This document shows, one piece after another, positions 44,264 through 51,729 of a stretch of 64,000 nucleotides of DNA. Under the pieces are notes generated by a model. That model was given only the letters and a program-made list of their open reading frames with translations, was not told where the DNA came from and made no database searches. Source of the stretch: Streptosporangium carneum. Lineage in GTDB: Bacteria; Actinomycetota; Actinomycetes; Streptosporangiales; Streptosporangiaceae. Within the stretch, counting starts at the first letter, position 1, and every line of letters begins with the position of its first letter. A program made the translations under genes and the position numbers. The stretch covers positions 1-64,000 of the forward strand of contig NZ_BSEV01000007.1 of the NCBI RefSeq assembly GCF_027922005.1, read 5' to 3'.

Positions 44264-44685
44264 CGGGCGACCAGTTCCTCGAACTGGGCGATCGCGGGCC
44301 GCCAGTCGTACGGCGGCTCGTGGCAGCGGGTGGCGTGCCGGTCGCGGTAGACCAGGGTGTAGGTGAAGTGGTCGGCGATGTCGCAGCCCTCCCGGGAGGA
44401 GGACCACGTCCGGATGTAGGCGAGCCTGCGCTGCAGGGCGCGGAACTCGGCCGGGGTGAGCCGGAAGTCGGCGGTCGTGTCGCCGTTGGTGCCGTGGGCT
44501 CTGCCGTACCGGTCTATCGTGATCGCCTGGTGGATCCCGGCGAAGCCGCCCGACTTCTCATAGAAGATCGTCGCCGCGGGGGTTCCGGGCGCGGCCCGCG
44601 CCGGAACGTCGGCCCGCGCCGCTGCCGGGCTCGCCGCGACAGCCGCAAGGAGCACCGCGGCGAACATGTGCTTCAACATGGACAT
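44227..44685 (-). CDS. Secreted protein of unknown function
   Basis: 152-residue protein with a clear signal peptide (about 1-26, ending AAARA). The mature domain has two cysteines (in REGCDIADH and ATRCHEPPY), probably a disulfide, and a predicted small beta-rich fold (GGFAGIHQAITIDRYGRA, FTYTLVYRDRHATRC). I do not recognise the family beyond common actinobacterial secreted proteins with this GGF-x-G pattern. It converges with and overlaps the small ATPase gene by 37 nt. Confidence 0.7.
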   Translation of the reverse strand: MSMLKHMFAAVLLAAVAASPAAARADVPARAAPGTPAATIFYEKSGGFAGIHQAITIDRYGRAHGTNGDTTADFRLTPAEFRALQRRLAYIRTWSSSREGCDIADHFTYTLVYRDRHATRCHEPPYDWRPAIAQFEELVARYLTDPSPTPGD

Positions 44686-45423
44686 GTTCCTTCCGTTACG
44701 GATATGACGGCCACTTCGCCGAAATCGGCTTTTTCATGGTTTTTCCATAGGGCGGTCACCGCACGGCGACGGCGGTTCACGGTGACTCCGACACGCCGGG
44801 CCACACCTTCACAGTAAACAATGAGGGCGCGCCCGGGATTTTCACCAGCCACCCCGAGGGAAGGATTTCCTTCCTGGTGATATAAGCCGCAGATTTCTGC
44901 GTACCCTAACATCACCCTTCTACTATCGCTTTACCGGACGATCCGGATGCTTTTCTTTCCGCGGCGGCCAGGCGGCCCAGGGCGAGCCGCGACGGCATGC
45001 GAGGCCAAAGGCCCCGCCCCCGGTCTCACCGCAGCCGGCGACGCGCGACCTCCCACCCGTCCACGACGGCGGAGGGGCGAACAAGAAAGGCGCGCACGAC
45101 CCCCGAACGGCGAAGCGACGATCCGGGAAACGTCACCGGAGAAGACGATTCCGCATGAGCGCGAGAACCAGACCGGAGACGTCGGCTGTTCGCCACCTCG
45201 ACGCAACGCGCCGCCATATCACCACGCCGATCTTTTTCACTGAAGAAATCCTGAAATTATCGGCCGATCCCCGACCGGCCGGGCTCACCGCGGTCGCCGA
45301 ATCGTCGGACGACGGGGGCCGGTGAACGGTCCCCACGTTCCTCGCGTCCCCTCCGCGCCTGTCGCGCGCCGCCTCCCGGCGATCGGCCGGAGCCCGCCCG
45401 GACACCGGCAACCGAGCACGACC
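44686..45423. other. Long intergenic region before the RiPP cluster
   Basis: No convincing gene in about 740 bp. The part at 44690-44945 is relatively AT-rich. It contains nested inverted repeats: TCACCAG (44842-44848) with CTGGTGA (44874-44880), enclosing the palindrome GGAAGGATTTCCTTCC at 44859-44874. These could be an operator or terminator for the minus-strand secreted-protein gene. From 45000 to 45420 the sequence is GC-rich with only chance frames. Confidence 0.5.
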
Positions 45424-45438
45424 CAAAAGCGGTTTTTG
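45424..45438. promoter_or_regulatory. Upstream copy of a Zur-box-like palindrome
   Basis: CAAAAGC-G-GTTTTTG is a 7-1-7 palindrome with one mismatch. Its centre (45431) is exactly 60 bp from the centre of a perfect copy at 45491. It lies just upstream of the -35 element, a place where a repressor could bind cooperatively. Confidence 0.45.
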
Positions 45439-45442
45439 CCCC

Positions 45443-45472
45443 TTGCATTCGCCGGATACGCCCGCCTATGGT
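45443..45472 (+). promoter_or_regulatory. Promoter of the RiPP precursor gene
   Basis: TTGCAT (45443-45448) and TATGGT (45467-45472) are separated by 18 bp, a credible vegetative -35/-10 pair. The predicted start near 45479 falls inside the second palindrome, so a bound regulator would block transcription. Confidence 0.5.
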
Positions 45473-45483
45473 TCTCGCGAAAA

Positions 45484-45498
45484 CGAAAACGGTTTTCG
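45484..45498. promoter_or_regulatory. Zur-box-like 7-1-7 palindrome at the precursor transcription start
   Basis: CGAAAAC-G-GTTTTCG is a perfect 15-bp palindrome. The actinobacterial Zur box is close to TGAAAATNATTTTCA; both share GAAAA and TTTTC arms with exactly 3 bp between. Only the outermost and central positions differ. An extra GCGAAAAC/GTTTTCGC pairing (45477/45492) strengthens the symmetry. Zinc control is inferred from this resemblance; other Fur-family members are possible. Confidence 0.55.
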
Positions 45499-45517
45499 CT
45501 ACCGATTGGAGAGACGC

Positions 45518-45709
45518 ATGCAGACGACCCTCGGCTTCCAGGAGCTGACCCCCGCGGCGGCGCTGCCCGCCCTGCAGGGCCCGGGCACCAACGCCCTGGT
45601 CCACACCCCGTTCGCGTTCGAGGAGCTGGCCCCGGCCGCGGCGCTGCCCGCCCTGCAGGGCCCGGGCACCAACGCCCTGGTCCACTCCCCGTTCGCCTGG
45701 AACTCCTGA
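45518..45709 (+). CDS. Putative RiPP (azoline-type) precursor peptide with two tandem repeats
   Basis: 63 residues, nearly all made of two 27-residue repeats (7-33 and 34-60) that differ at three positions. Each repeat reads F-(Q/E)-E-L-(T/A)-PAAALPALQGPGTNALVH-(T/S)-PFA, and the peptide ends WNS. There is no cysteine. The only conserved hydroxyl residues are Thr24/Thr51 and Thr30/Ser57, the latter directly after a histidine. YcaO-type cyclisation there would place an oxazoline next to imidazole, a bidentate metal ligand. GGAGAG lies 4 nt before the ATG. A strong hairpin after the stop separates it from two YcaO genes and their partner. Modification sites are inference. Confidence 0.75.
   Translation: MQTTLGFQELTPAAALPALQGPGTNALVHTPFAFEELAPAAALPALQGPGTNALVHSPFAWNS
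45536..45697 (+). repeat. Two 81-bp in-frame tandem repeats inside the precursor gene
   Basis: Copies at 45536-45616 and 45617-45697 are nearly identical at the DNA level, with the second half almost unchanged. Such near-identity suggests recent duplication or gene conversion of a whole leader-plus-core unit. One precursor would then yield two product copies. Confidence 0.9.
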
Positions 45710-45718
45710 GTTCCGACA

Positions 45719-45747
45719 GGGCGGCCCGCTCGGAGAGCGGGCCGCCC
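45719..45747 (+). terminator. Hairpin between precursor and enzyme genes
   Basis: GGGCGGCCCGCTC (45719-45731) and GAGCGGGCCGCCC (45735-45747) form a perfect 13-bp stem with a 3-nt loop, 9 nt after the precursor stop. No U-tract follows. It should cause partial termination or stabilise the precursor mRNA 3' end, giving more precursor than enzyme, as is common in RiPP operons. Confidence 0.8.
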
Positions 45748-45799
45748 GCCCCCTCCTCGTTCCCCCGTGAAGTCGCCGAGAAGGCCGAGAAGAGAGCAG

Positions 45800-46561
45800 A
45801 TGGAGTCGATCGCCCCCGGGCATCACCTGTACACCGGTCCCGACGGGACCTGGCGCTCATGCGATGAGAACGAACGGTTCGCCCGGCTGTCCGGCCAGGC
45901 GGACCTGCTGGAGCGGATGCGCGAACAGGCCTACCGGGGCGGGAGCGCTCCGGACCTGGAGCCGCTCGCCGCCGTCCTGCGCGAGCGGGGCGTGCTCACC
46001 CCCCTCCCCGGCGAGGACGCCGACGAGGGCGAGCTGCGGGTGTGCGTTCGCGGGGACGGGCCGGTGGCCGTCGAGGTCGCACGGCTGCTGGAGACGGCCA
46101 GGAACACGCTTCTCGACGACGACCCCCGTACGGCGGACGCGCTGGTCGAGTGCACGGGCTGGCTGCCTGACGAACGCTGGCGGCGCGTCGACGCGGGCGG
46201 AGGGGTCTGGCACCGCTGCCACGTCGAGGGCCGCCGGTTGGTGGTCGGGCCGATGACGGTGCCGGGCCGCACCGCGTCCTACCGGGACCTGCGGGGCCGC
46301 AGGCTCGCCGCGGCGGCGCTGCCCGACGAGCTCGCCGGTCTGTGGTCCTACCTCGACGACGGCCTCGCGGGCACGGCGCCGCTCCCGCCGGTGCCCTGGC
46401 CCAACGCCGGAGCGGTGGCGATCGCCGCGGGCCTGCTCGTCAACGACCTCCTGACGTGGCGGGACGGCGGCCTGCCCGCCACCGCCGGATTCCAGCTGGT
46501 GGTCGACCCGGCGTCCGGTCGGGTCGACCGGCACCCGGTGCTGCCGCTGCCGGTCGCATGA
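45800..46561 (+). CDS. E1-like (Ocin-ThiF) leader-binding partner for YcaO cyclodehydratase
   Basis: 253 residues. The pattern fits the short ThiF/E1-like partner proteins of azoline RiPPs: an N-terminal region with LEPLAAVLRERGVLTPL (peptide-clamp-like), a Rossmann-like strand VCVRGDGPVAVEVARLL, then ALVECTGWLPDERWRRVDA, WHRCHVEGRRLVVGPMTVPG, LRGRRLAAAALPDELAGLW and C-terminal RHPVLPLPVA. The zinc-binding cysteines of full E1 enzymes are not evident. It should bind the precursor and deliver it to YcaO. ATG at 45800 follows GAAGAGAG; the stop overlaps the hydrolase start as ATGA. Confidence 0.72.
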   Translation: MESIAPGHHLYTGPDGTWRSCDENERFARLSGQADLLERMREQAYRGGSAPDLEPLAAVLRERGVLTPLPGEDADEGELRVCVRGDGPVAVEVARLLETARNTLLDDDPRTADALVECTGWLPDERWRRVDAGGGVWHRCHVEGRRLVVGPMTVPGRTASYRDLRGRRLAAAALPDELAGLWSYLDDGLAGTAPLPPVPWPNAGAVAIAAGLLVNDLLTWRDGGLPATAGFQLVVDPASGRVDRHPVLPLPVA

Positions 46562-48048
46562 GCCGGTTCAACCTGCGGCTGCCCGGCTGGGACGGCACCT
46601 CGCTGGCGCTCGACGCCCATCTTCCCGAGCCGTCCTCGTGGCCCGTCCCCACGGTCGTCACCCGCACGCCGTACGGGCGCGGCCACCACCTGGCCGAGGG
46701 AGCCGGGTGGGTCCGGCGCGGTTTCGGCTACGTGGTCCAGGACGTGCGGGGCCGGTACGACTCCGACGGCGTCTGGGAGTGCTACCGCCATGAGCGCGGC
46801 GACGGCGCCGCCCTCGCCGACTGGATCCGCGCCCAGGAGTGGAGCGACGGACGCCTGGTCGGCTACGGCGGCTCCTACAGCGGATACACCGCGTGGGCGC
46901 TGGCCGTCGAGCGCCCGGAGTCGGTGCCCGCGGTGGTGAGCATGGGCCCGTCGATGGCGCTGCACCGCACCAAGTTCGAGGACGGCGTGCTGCGGCTGGC
47001 CGAGCACGCGGCCTGGTGGCTGGAGCGCGCCGACGGCCGCGTCAGCCGGGACGGCCTCACCGCGCTCCTGCTCGGCGGCGACCCCGGCGCGCTGGCCCGG
47101 CTTCCGGTGGTCGACCTGCCCGACCGGCTCGGGACGCGCCTGCCGCGGTGGGCGGAGGTCGTCCGCCGCGGACCGGACCACCGTCCGGAAGAGGAGATCA
47201 CCGAGCGGGACCTGGCCGCCCTCCCGACCGCCGGGCTCCACGTCGGCGGCTGGTACGACCTGCTGGTCGACGAGACGCTCCTGCACTGGCGGACGGTCGG
47301 CGCCGCCCGCAGCCCCCGCCCGCCGCAGCGGCTGATCATCGGACCGTGGGGGCACGACCTGGCCTTCACCGGACGGACCCGGCACGGCGACCGGGAGCAC
47401 GGCCCCCAGTCGCTGCTCGACCTGGGCGCGACGCAGGTCGCGTGGATCCGCGCGTGCCTGGCGGGCGCCGACCCCGGCCCCGACCTGGTCCTCCCCGTCG
47501 GCGGGCGGTCCTGGCTGTCGTGGCCCGCCGCGGGCGGCGAGTCCGTTCTGCACGCGCATCCCGACGGAACGCTCAGAACCGTCCCCGCGGACGCGCCGCC
47601 GGGCGCCTTCGTCTACGACCCGTCCGACCCGTGTCCCTCGCTGGCGCCCGGCGCCGACCGGCGGCCCCTGGACGGACGTCCCGACGTGCTGCGGTTCGGC
47701 ACTCCGCCGTTGCCGGCGCCGCTCTCCTTCACCTCGGCCCGGGTCCGCCTGGACGTCGCCGCCCCGGCCGACGACGTCGACTGGATCGTCCGGCTCGCCG
47801 AGCACACCGCGGAAGGTCAGGTCTTCGAGCTGGCCCGCGGCCGTACGGGAGGCTCGGGACGGCTCGCGCTCAGCCCCGTCTGGGTGAGCCTGCCCGCGGG
47901 TTCCCGGCTCCGCCTGGAGATCACCGGCAGTGACTTCCCCCGCCTGGCCCGCTCGCTCGGCACCGGGGCCGACCGGTACACCACCACCGCGACCGCGACC
48001 GTCCACCAGCGGGTGAACGCCGCACGCCTCGTCCTGGAGACCTCATGA
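46558..48048 (+). CDS. CocE/NonD-family S15-type serine hydrolase
   Basis: 496-residue alpha/beta hydrolase of the X-Pro dipeptidyl-peptidase/cocaine-esterase family. The nucleophile motif is GYGGSYSG with Ser106, preceded by VVQDVRGRYDSDG. A likely catalytic histidine lies in IIGPWGHDLAF, and a C-terminal galactose-binding-like beta domain starts near 390. There is no signal peptide. Tight overlaps on both sides place it in the RiPP operon, where it may remove the leader, trim Pro-containing ends, or hydrolyse product for metal release or immunity. The peptide repeats contain several X-Pro bonds. Role inferred. Confidence 0.85.
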   Translation: MSRFNLRLPGWDGTSLALDAHLPEPSSWPVPTVVTRTPYGRGHHLAEGAGWVRRGFGYVVQDVRGRYDSDGVWECYRHERGDGAALADWIRAQEWSDGRLVGYGGSYSGYTAWALAVERPESVPAVVSMGPSMALHRTKFEDGVLRLAEHAAWWLERADGRVSRDGLTALLLGGDPGALARLPVVDLPDRLGTRLPRWAEVVRRGPDHRPEEEITERDLAALPTAGLHVGGWYDLLVDETLLHWRTVGAARSPRPPQRLIIGPWGHDLAFTGRTRHGDREHGPQSLLDLGATQVAWIRACLAGADPGPDLVLPVGGRSWLSWPAAGGESVLHAHPDGTLRTVPADAPPGAFVYDPSDPCPSLAPGADRRPLDGRPDVLRFGTPPLPAPLSFTSARVRLDVAAPADDVDWIVRLAEHTAEGQVFELARGRTGGSGRLALSPVWVSLPAGSRLRLEITGSDFPRLARSLGTGADRYTTTATATVHQRVNAARLVLETS

Positions 48049-49379
48049 GCAGCCCAGAAGACCTGCTGGTCGACCCGCGCACCGGGGTGCTGACCGCGCT
48101 CGGGCCCCAGGCCCGCCGTCCCGGGCTGCCCCGCTGGTGGACCGGGTACGGCGCGGCCGTCGCCGACACCCGCAGGTTCGCCGGATGGACCGCCGACCGG
48201 CACGGCTTCGGCGCGACCCTCGGCGATCCGGCGCACGCGCGCGCCGCCGCGCTCGGTGAGGCGATCGAACGGTACTGCGGCAACGCCGTCCCCGCGGACC
48301 TACCCGTCTCCTCCTGGAACCGGCTCACCGAGGCGGCCCTCGACCCCGAGACGATCCCGCTGTACTCGGCCGCCCAGTACCGCGAGCCCGGGTTCCCCTT
48401 CGTCCCCCTCACCCGGGACCTGCCGATCGCCTGGACTCCGGCGACGGACATGCGCCGCGGCGGACGGGTGCTGGTCCCCGCGTCCATGGCATGGCTCGAC
48501 TACTTCCACGGTCCCCGCGCCGCCCAGCCGCCCACCCACTCGCTGCCGTACTCGGGCATCGCCACAGGCCGCACCCGCGAGCGCGCCGAGCGGGCCGCCC
48601 TGGAGGAGCTGTTCGAACGGGACGCCACCACGATCTGGTGGGCGAGCGGCGCGGCCTGCGACGCCGTCGCCGACCCGGAACGGGTCATCGCGGCGCTCGG
48701 CGACGAGGGGCCGCTGATCCGGCTGCTGGTCGTCCCCTCCCCGTTCGGCGTCCCGGTGATGGCCGCGTTCCTCGAGGACCCGGAGACCGGGATCGTGGCG
48801 TTCGGCGGCGCCTGCCGCGCCACCCCTCACCAGGCCGCGACCAAGGCGCTGGTCGAGGCCTACGGCCTGTACTCCCTGACCCTCCAGCTCGCCGACCCCG
48901 ACGGACAGGTGTGGCAGGCCGTCGCGACCGGCGCGCTGGAGGAGCACGTGTTCCGGCCCTTCCGCGCCGACCGCTCCTACCGGGACGCCTTCCGCCCCGA
49001 CTACCGGGACCTGACCGACCTGCCCGCCATCGCCCAGCTCTACCTCGACCCGCGCATGCAGGGCGCGCCCCTGGAGCGGTTGCGCGCCGCCCCCGGCCCC
49101 GCCCTGGCCGATCTGCCCTCCGCCGACCCCGCGGGCTATCTCGACCGGCTGGCCGCGGCCGGGCTCACCGCCTACAGCGTCGACCTGACCACCCCCGACG
49201 TCGCCGCGGCAGGGCTGCACGTGGTGCGGGTCCTGGTGCCCGGCCTGGTCGGCAACGCCCCACCGGCCTTCCCCCTGCGCGGCGGGACCCGCCTGTACGA
49301 GGTGCCACGGACTCTCGGCCTGACCGACCGCGTCCTGGACGAAGCCGACCTGTTCCCCCACCCTCTCCCCCTGGCCTGA
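48045..49379 (+). CDS. YcaO-domain cyclodehydratase, first copy
   Basis: 444-residue YcaO protein. ATP-binding features include EAIER at 72-76 in ALGEAIERYCG, EELFERDA from 187, and a Pro-rich C-terminus (PHPLPLA) like the PxPxP tail that contacts the active site in azoline-forming YcaOs. It should phosphorylate backbone amides and cyclise Ser/Thr side chains of the precursor, with the E1-like protein as partner. No TfuA gene is present, which argues against thioamide formation. ATGA overlap with the hydrolase; 1 nt before the second YcaO gene. Confidence 0.88.
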   Translation: MSSPEDLLVDPRTGVLTALGPQARRPGLPRWWTGYGAAVADTRRFAGWTADRHGFGATLGDPAHARAAALGEAIERYCGNAVPADLPVSSWNRLTEAALDPETIPLYSAAQYREPGFPFVPLTRDLPIAWTPATDMRRGGRVLVPASMAWLDYFHGPRAAQPPTHSLPYSGIATGRTRERAERAALEELFERDATTIWWASGAACDAVADPERVIAALGDEGPLIRLLVVPSPFGVPVMAAFLEDPETGIVAFGGACRATPHQAATKALVEAYGLYSLTLQLADPDGQVWQAVATGALEEHVFRPFRADRSYRDAFRPDYRDLTDLPAIAQLYLDPRMQGAPLERLRAAPGPALADLPSADPAGYLDRLAAAGLTAYSVDLTTPDVAAAGLHVVRVLVPGLVGNAPPAFPLRGGTRLYEVPRTLGLTDRVLDEADLFPHPLPLA

Positions 49380-49380
49380 C

Positions 49381-50679
49381 ATGTACTCCTCGCTCCTGGA
49401 CCCCCGTACCGGCGTCGTCCGCGCCCTCGCCCGCGCCGACCTCCCCGACCACCTGCCCGGCTCGTTCGAGCTGGTCACCGCGGTGCTGTCGGACACCACC
49501 CGGTTCAGCCGGTGGCCCGCCGACTCCGCAGGCGCCGGATACGCCTTCGCCGATCCCGAGGCCGCCCGCGGCGCGGCGCTCGGCGAGGCCGCCGAACGCT
49601 ACTGCGGCAACCTCGTCCCACCCGGGCTGCGCCTGGCCGCCCACGACGAGCTCGGCCCCGCGGGCCTCGACCCGGCGACCCTGGCCCTGTACTCCCCCGA
49701 GCAGCACGCCGCTCCCGGCTTCCCGCTCACGCCGTTCACCCGCGACCTGCCGGTGGAGTGGACCGAGGCCACCGACCTGAACAGCGGCCAGAAGCTGCTC
49801 GTTCCAGCCGGGCTGGTGTGGGTGTCCTATTTCTCCGCCGACGTCACCCCGCCCGCCCCCCGCACCAACCCGATCATCCAGGCCGGGCTCGCCGCCGGGC
49901 CGACCCGGGAGTACGCGATCCGGGGTGGGCTGTGCGAGATCGCCGAACGCGACGCCATGACCCTGGCCTGGCACGGCCGCGCCGGACTCCGCGCCCTCAC
50001 CCCGCCGCCCTGGCTGGCCGCCTTCGCCGCGGGGCCGCGGCGACGCCTGCACGTCAGGTTCCTGGAGTTCCCCACCGCCACCGGCCTGCACGTGACCGGG
50101 GCGCTGGTCCGCGACCGGGAGACCGGCTACCTCACCCTCGGCATGGGCGTGCGGCGGGACGGCGAGGAGGCGATGGTCAAGGCCTACGGGGAGGCGTTGC
50201 AGCTGCAGCTGTTCGTCGCCGGGCTCGACGACCCCGGCGGGCCGTACAGCAGGGTGGCGGCCGATCCGCGCAGCCCCCTCAAACCGTGGCGGGCCGACCG
50301 CGCCTACGGCTCGTCCTACCGGGCCGACCTCGCCGACGTCGTCGACTACGGCTGCCATCTGCAGCTGTTCCTCGACCCCGCCGTCCAGCGGGAGTTCGAG
50401 GAGGAGCTCGCCCAGGCGCTGACCGAGCGCGCGCCCGCCGCGCGCCCGCCCGCCGCCCCGCCCCGCGATCTCGGCGAGCTCGCCCGGCGGCTCGGCCCTC
50501 GGGCGCTGTGCGTCGAGGTGACCACGCCGGACGTGCGGGCCGCCGGGCTGCGCGTGGTCCGGACCCTCGTGCCCGGCGCCTACTCCAACACCGCCGCCGG
50601 TCTGCCGTTCCTCGGCGGCGCCCGCCTGCCCGCGACCCTGGACGGCCGTCCGCGCCGCGTCCTGCCGCTCCCACACTGA
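49381..50679 (+). CDS. YcaO-domain cyclodehydratase, second copy
   Basis: 432-residue paralogue of the preceding protein, with EAAER at 69-73, CEIAERDAM from 185, and the C-terminal tail RVLPLPH. The shared segments (GEAxERYCGN, LYSxxQxxxPGFPxxPxTRDLP, FxADRxYxxxxRxD) show common origin, but overall divergence is large, so they probably act at different sites or form a heterocomplex. Both retain the ATP-site glutamates I can recognise. A run of Ala/Pro at about 350-362 is a linker. It is followed by transporter genes after 12 nt. Confidence 0.88.
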   Translation: MYSSLLDPRTGVVRALARADLPDHLPGSFELVTAVLSDTTRFSRWPADSAGAGYAFADPEAARGAALGEAAERYCGNLVPPGLRLAAHDELGPAGLDPATLALYSPEQHAAPGFPLTPFTRDLPVEWTEATDLNSGQKLLVPAGLVWVSYFSADVTPPAPRTNPIIQAGLAAGPTREYAIRGGLCEIAERDAMTLAWHGRAGLRALTPPPWLAAFAAGPRRRLHVRFLEFPTATGLHVTGALVRDRETGYLTLGMGVRRDGEEAMVKAYGEALQLQLFVAGLDDPGGPYSRVAADPRSPLKPWRADRAYGSSYRADLADVVDYGCHLQLFLDPAVQREFEEELAQALTERAPAARPPAAPPRDLGELARRLGPRALCVEVTTPDVRAAGLRVVRTLVPGAYSNTAAGLPFLGGARLPATLDGRPRRVLPLPH

Positions 50680-50691
50680 GAGATCCCGCCC

Positions 50692-51729
50692 TTGACCTCC
50701 CCACACCTCATCTCCGGGTGGCGCTACCCGCTGGCGGTCGCGCTGCTCCTGGCCGCCGTGCCGCTCACCCTGGTGGCCGCCGTCGGTCACGGCGCCGTCG
50801 ACCTGCCCGCCGCCGACGTGTGGCACACGATCACCGCGCATCTCACGACCGGGCGCCGCCCCGCGGACGTCAGCGGCATCGACGACGAGATCATCTGGAA
50901 CTCGCGGGCCCCCAGGACCGTGCTCGCCCTCGTCGCCGGGGCGGGACTCGCCGTCGCCGGGGCCGTCCTGCAGGCCGTGGTCCGCAACCCCCTGGCCGAC
51001 CCCTACGTCCTGGGCGTCACCTCCGGGGCCTCGCTGGCCGCCGTCGCGGTCATCACCCTCGGCGGCGTCGCGGGACTCGGCGTGTCCGGCGCGGCCTTCG
51101 CCGGGGCCTGCGCGACCCTCGCCCTGGTCCTCCTGCTCGGCAGCAGGCGGGGCACCCTGGCCCCGACCCGGCTGGTCCTCGCCGGTGTCGCCCTGTCCTA
51201 CCTGCTCCAGGGGGCGACCAGCTACCTGCAGCTGCGCGCCCAGCCCGGCCAGCTGTCGGGGATCCTGTTCTGGCTGCTCGGCTCCGTCGCGGGCGCGGGC
51301 TGGGACGACCTGGCCGTGCCGTGCGTCATCGTCGTGGCCTGCACCGCCTGGCTCGCCCTCCAGGGGCGGCGGCTCAACGCGATGCTGCTGGGCGACGAGA
51401 CCGCCGCCGCGCTCGGCGTCGCCGTCCACCGGTTCCGGCTGGCGCTGCTGGCCGTCGCGGCGCTGCTGACCGCCGCCGTCATCTCCGTCGCGGGCGGGGT
51501 CGCGTTCGTCGGACTGGTCGTCCCGCACGCGGTCCGGCTGCTGGTCGGGCCCGACCACCGCCTGTCCCTTCCCCTCGTCGCCCTGACCGGCGGGTTGTTC
51601 CTCGTCGCCGCCGACCTCGCCGCCCGCACCCTGTCACCGCCCCTGGAACTCCCGCTCGGGGTGCTGACCGCCGTGCTGGGCACCCCGTTCTTCCTGTGGC
51701 TGCTGCGCCGCGAAAGCCCGGTGACGTGA
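50692..51729 (+). CDS. FecCD/BtuC-type ABC transporter permease
   Basis: 345-residue permease with nine or ten membrane helices. Family stretches are RAPRTVLALVAGAGLAVAGA, QAVVRNPLADPYVLGVTSGA, LAGVALSYLLQGATSYLQL, LLGDETAAALGVAV and GGVAFVGLVVPHAVRLLVGP. This family imports siderophores, cobalamin and haem. The TTG start follows the YcaO stop by 12 nt, and its stop overlaps the ATPase start (TGATG). It should import the metal-loaded RiPP made by this operon. Confidence 0.92.
   Translation: MTSPHLISGWRYPLAVALLLAAVPLTLVAAVGHGAVDLPAADVWHTITAHLTTGRRPADVSGIDDEIIWNSRAPRTVLALVAGAGLAVAGAVLQAVVRNPLADPYVLGVTSGASLAAVAVITLGGVAGLGVSGAAFAGACATLALVLLLGSRRGTLAPTRLVLAGVALSYLLQGATSYLQLRAQPGQLSGILFWLLGSVAGAGWDDLAVPCVIVVACTAWLALQGRRLNAMLLGDETAAALGVAVHRFRLALLAVAALLTAAVISVAGGVAFVGLVVPHAVRLLVGPDHRLSLPLVALTGGLFLVAADLAARTLSPPLELPLGVLTAVLGTPFFLWLLRRESPVT

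Noticed and set aside
44673..44915. 80-codon minus-strand frame overlapping the start of the secreted protein gene
   Set aside because: It has no family resemblance and overlaps a better gene and its promoter; codon use is not typical of the genome.
45536..45697. CRISPR-like or mobile repeat explanation for the 81-bp repeats
   Set aside because: Only two units exist, they are in frame and encode a peptide with a ribosome site; there are no spacers.
45133..45860. Minus-strand frames opposite the precursor gene
   Set aside because: They repeat only because they mirror the tandem repeats of the precursor, and they lack a ribosome site and sensible context.
48045..50679. Thioamide-forming YcaO pathway
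   Set aside because: No TfuA gene is nearby, and both YcaOs have Pro-rich tails and an E1-like partner, which point to azoline formation.
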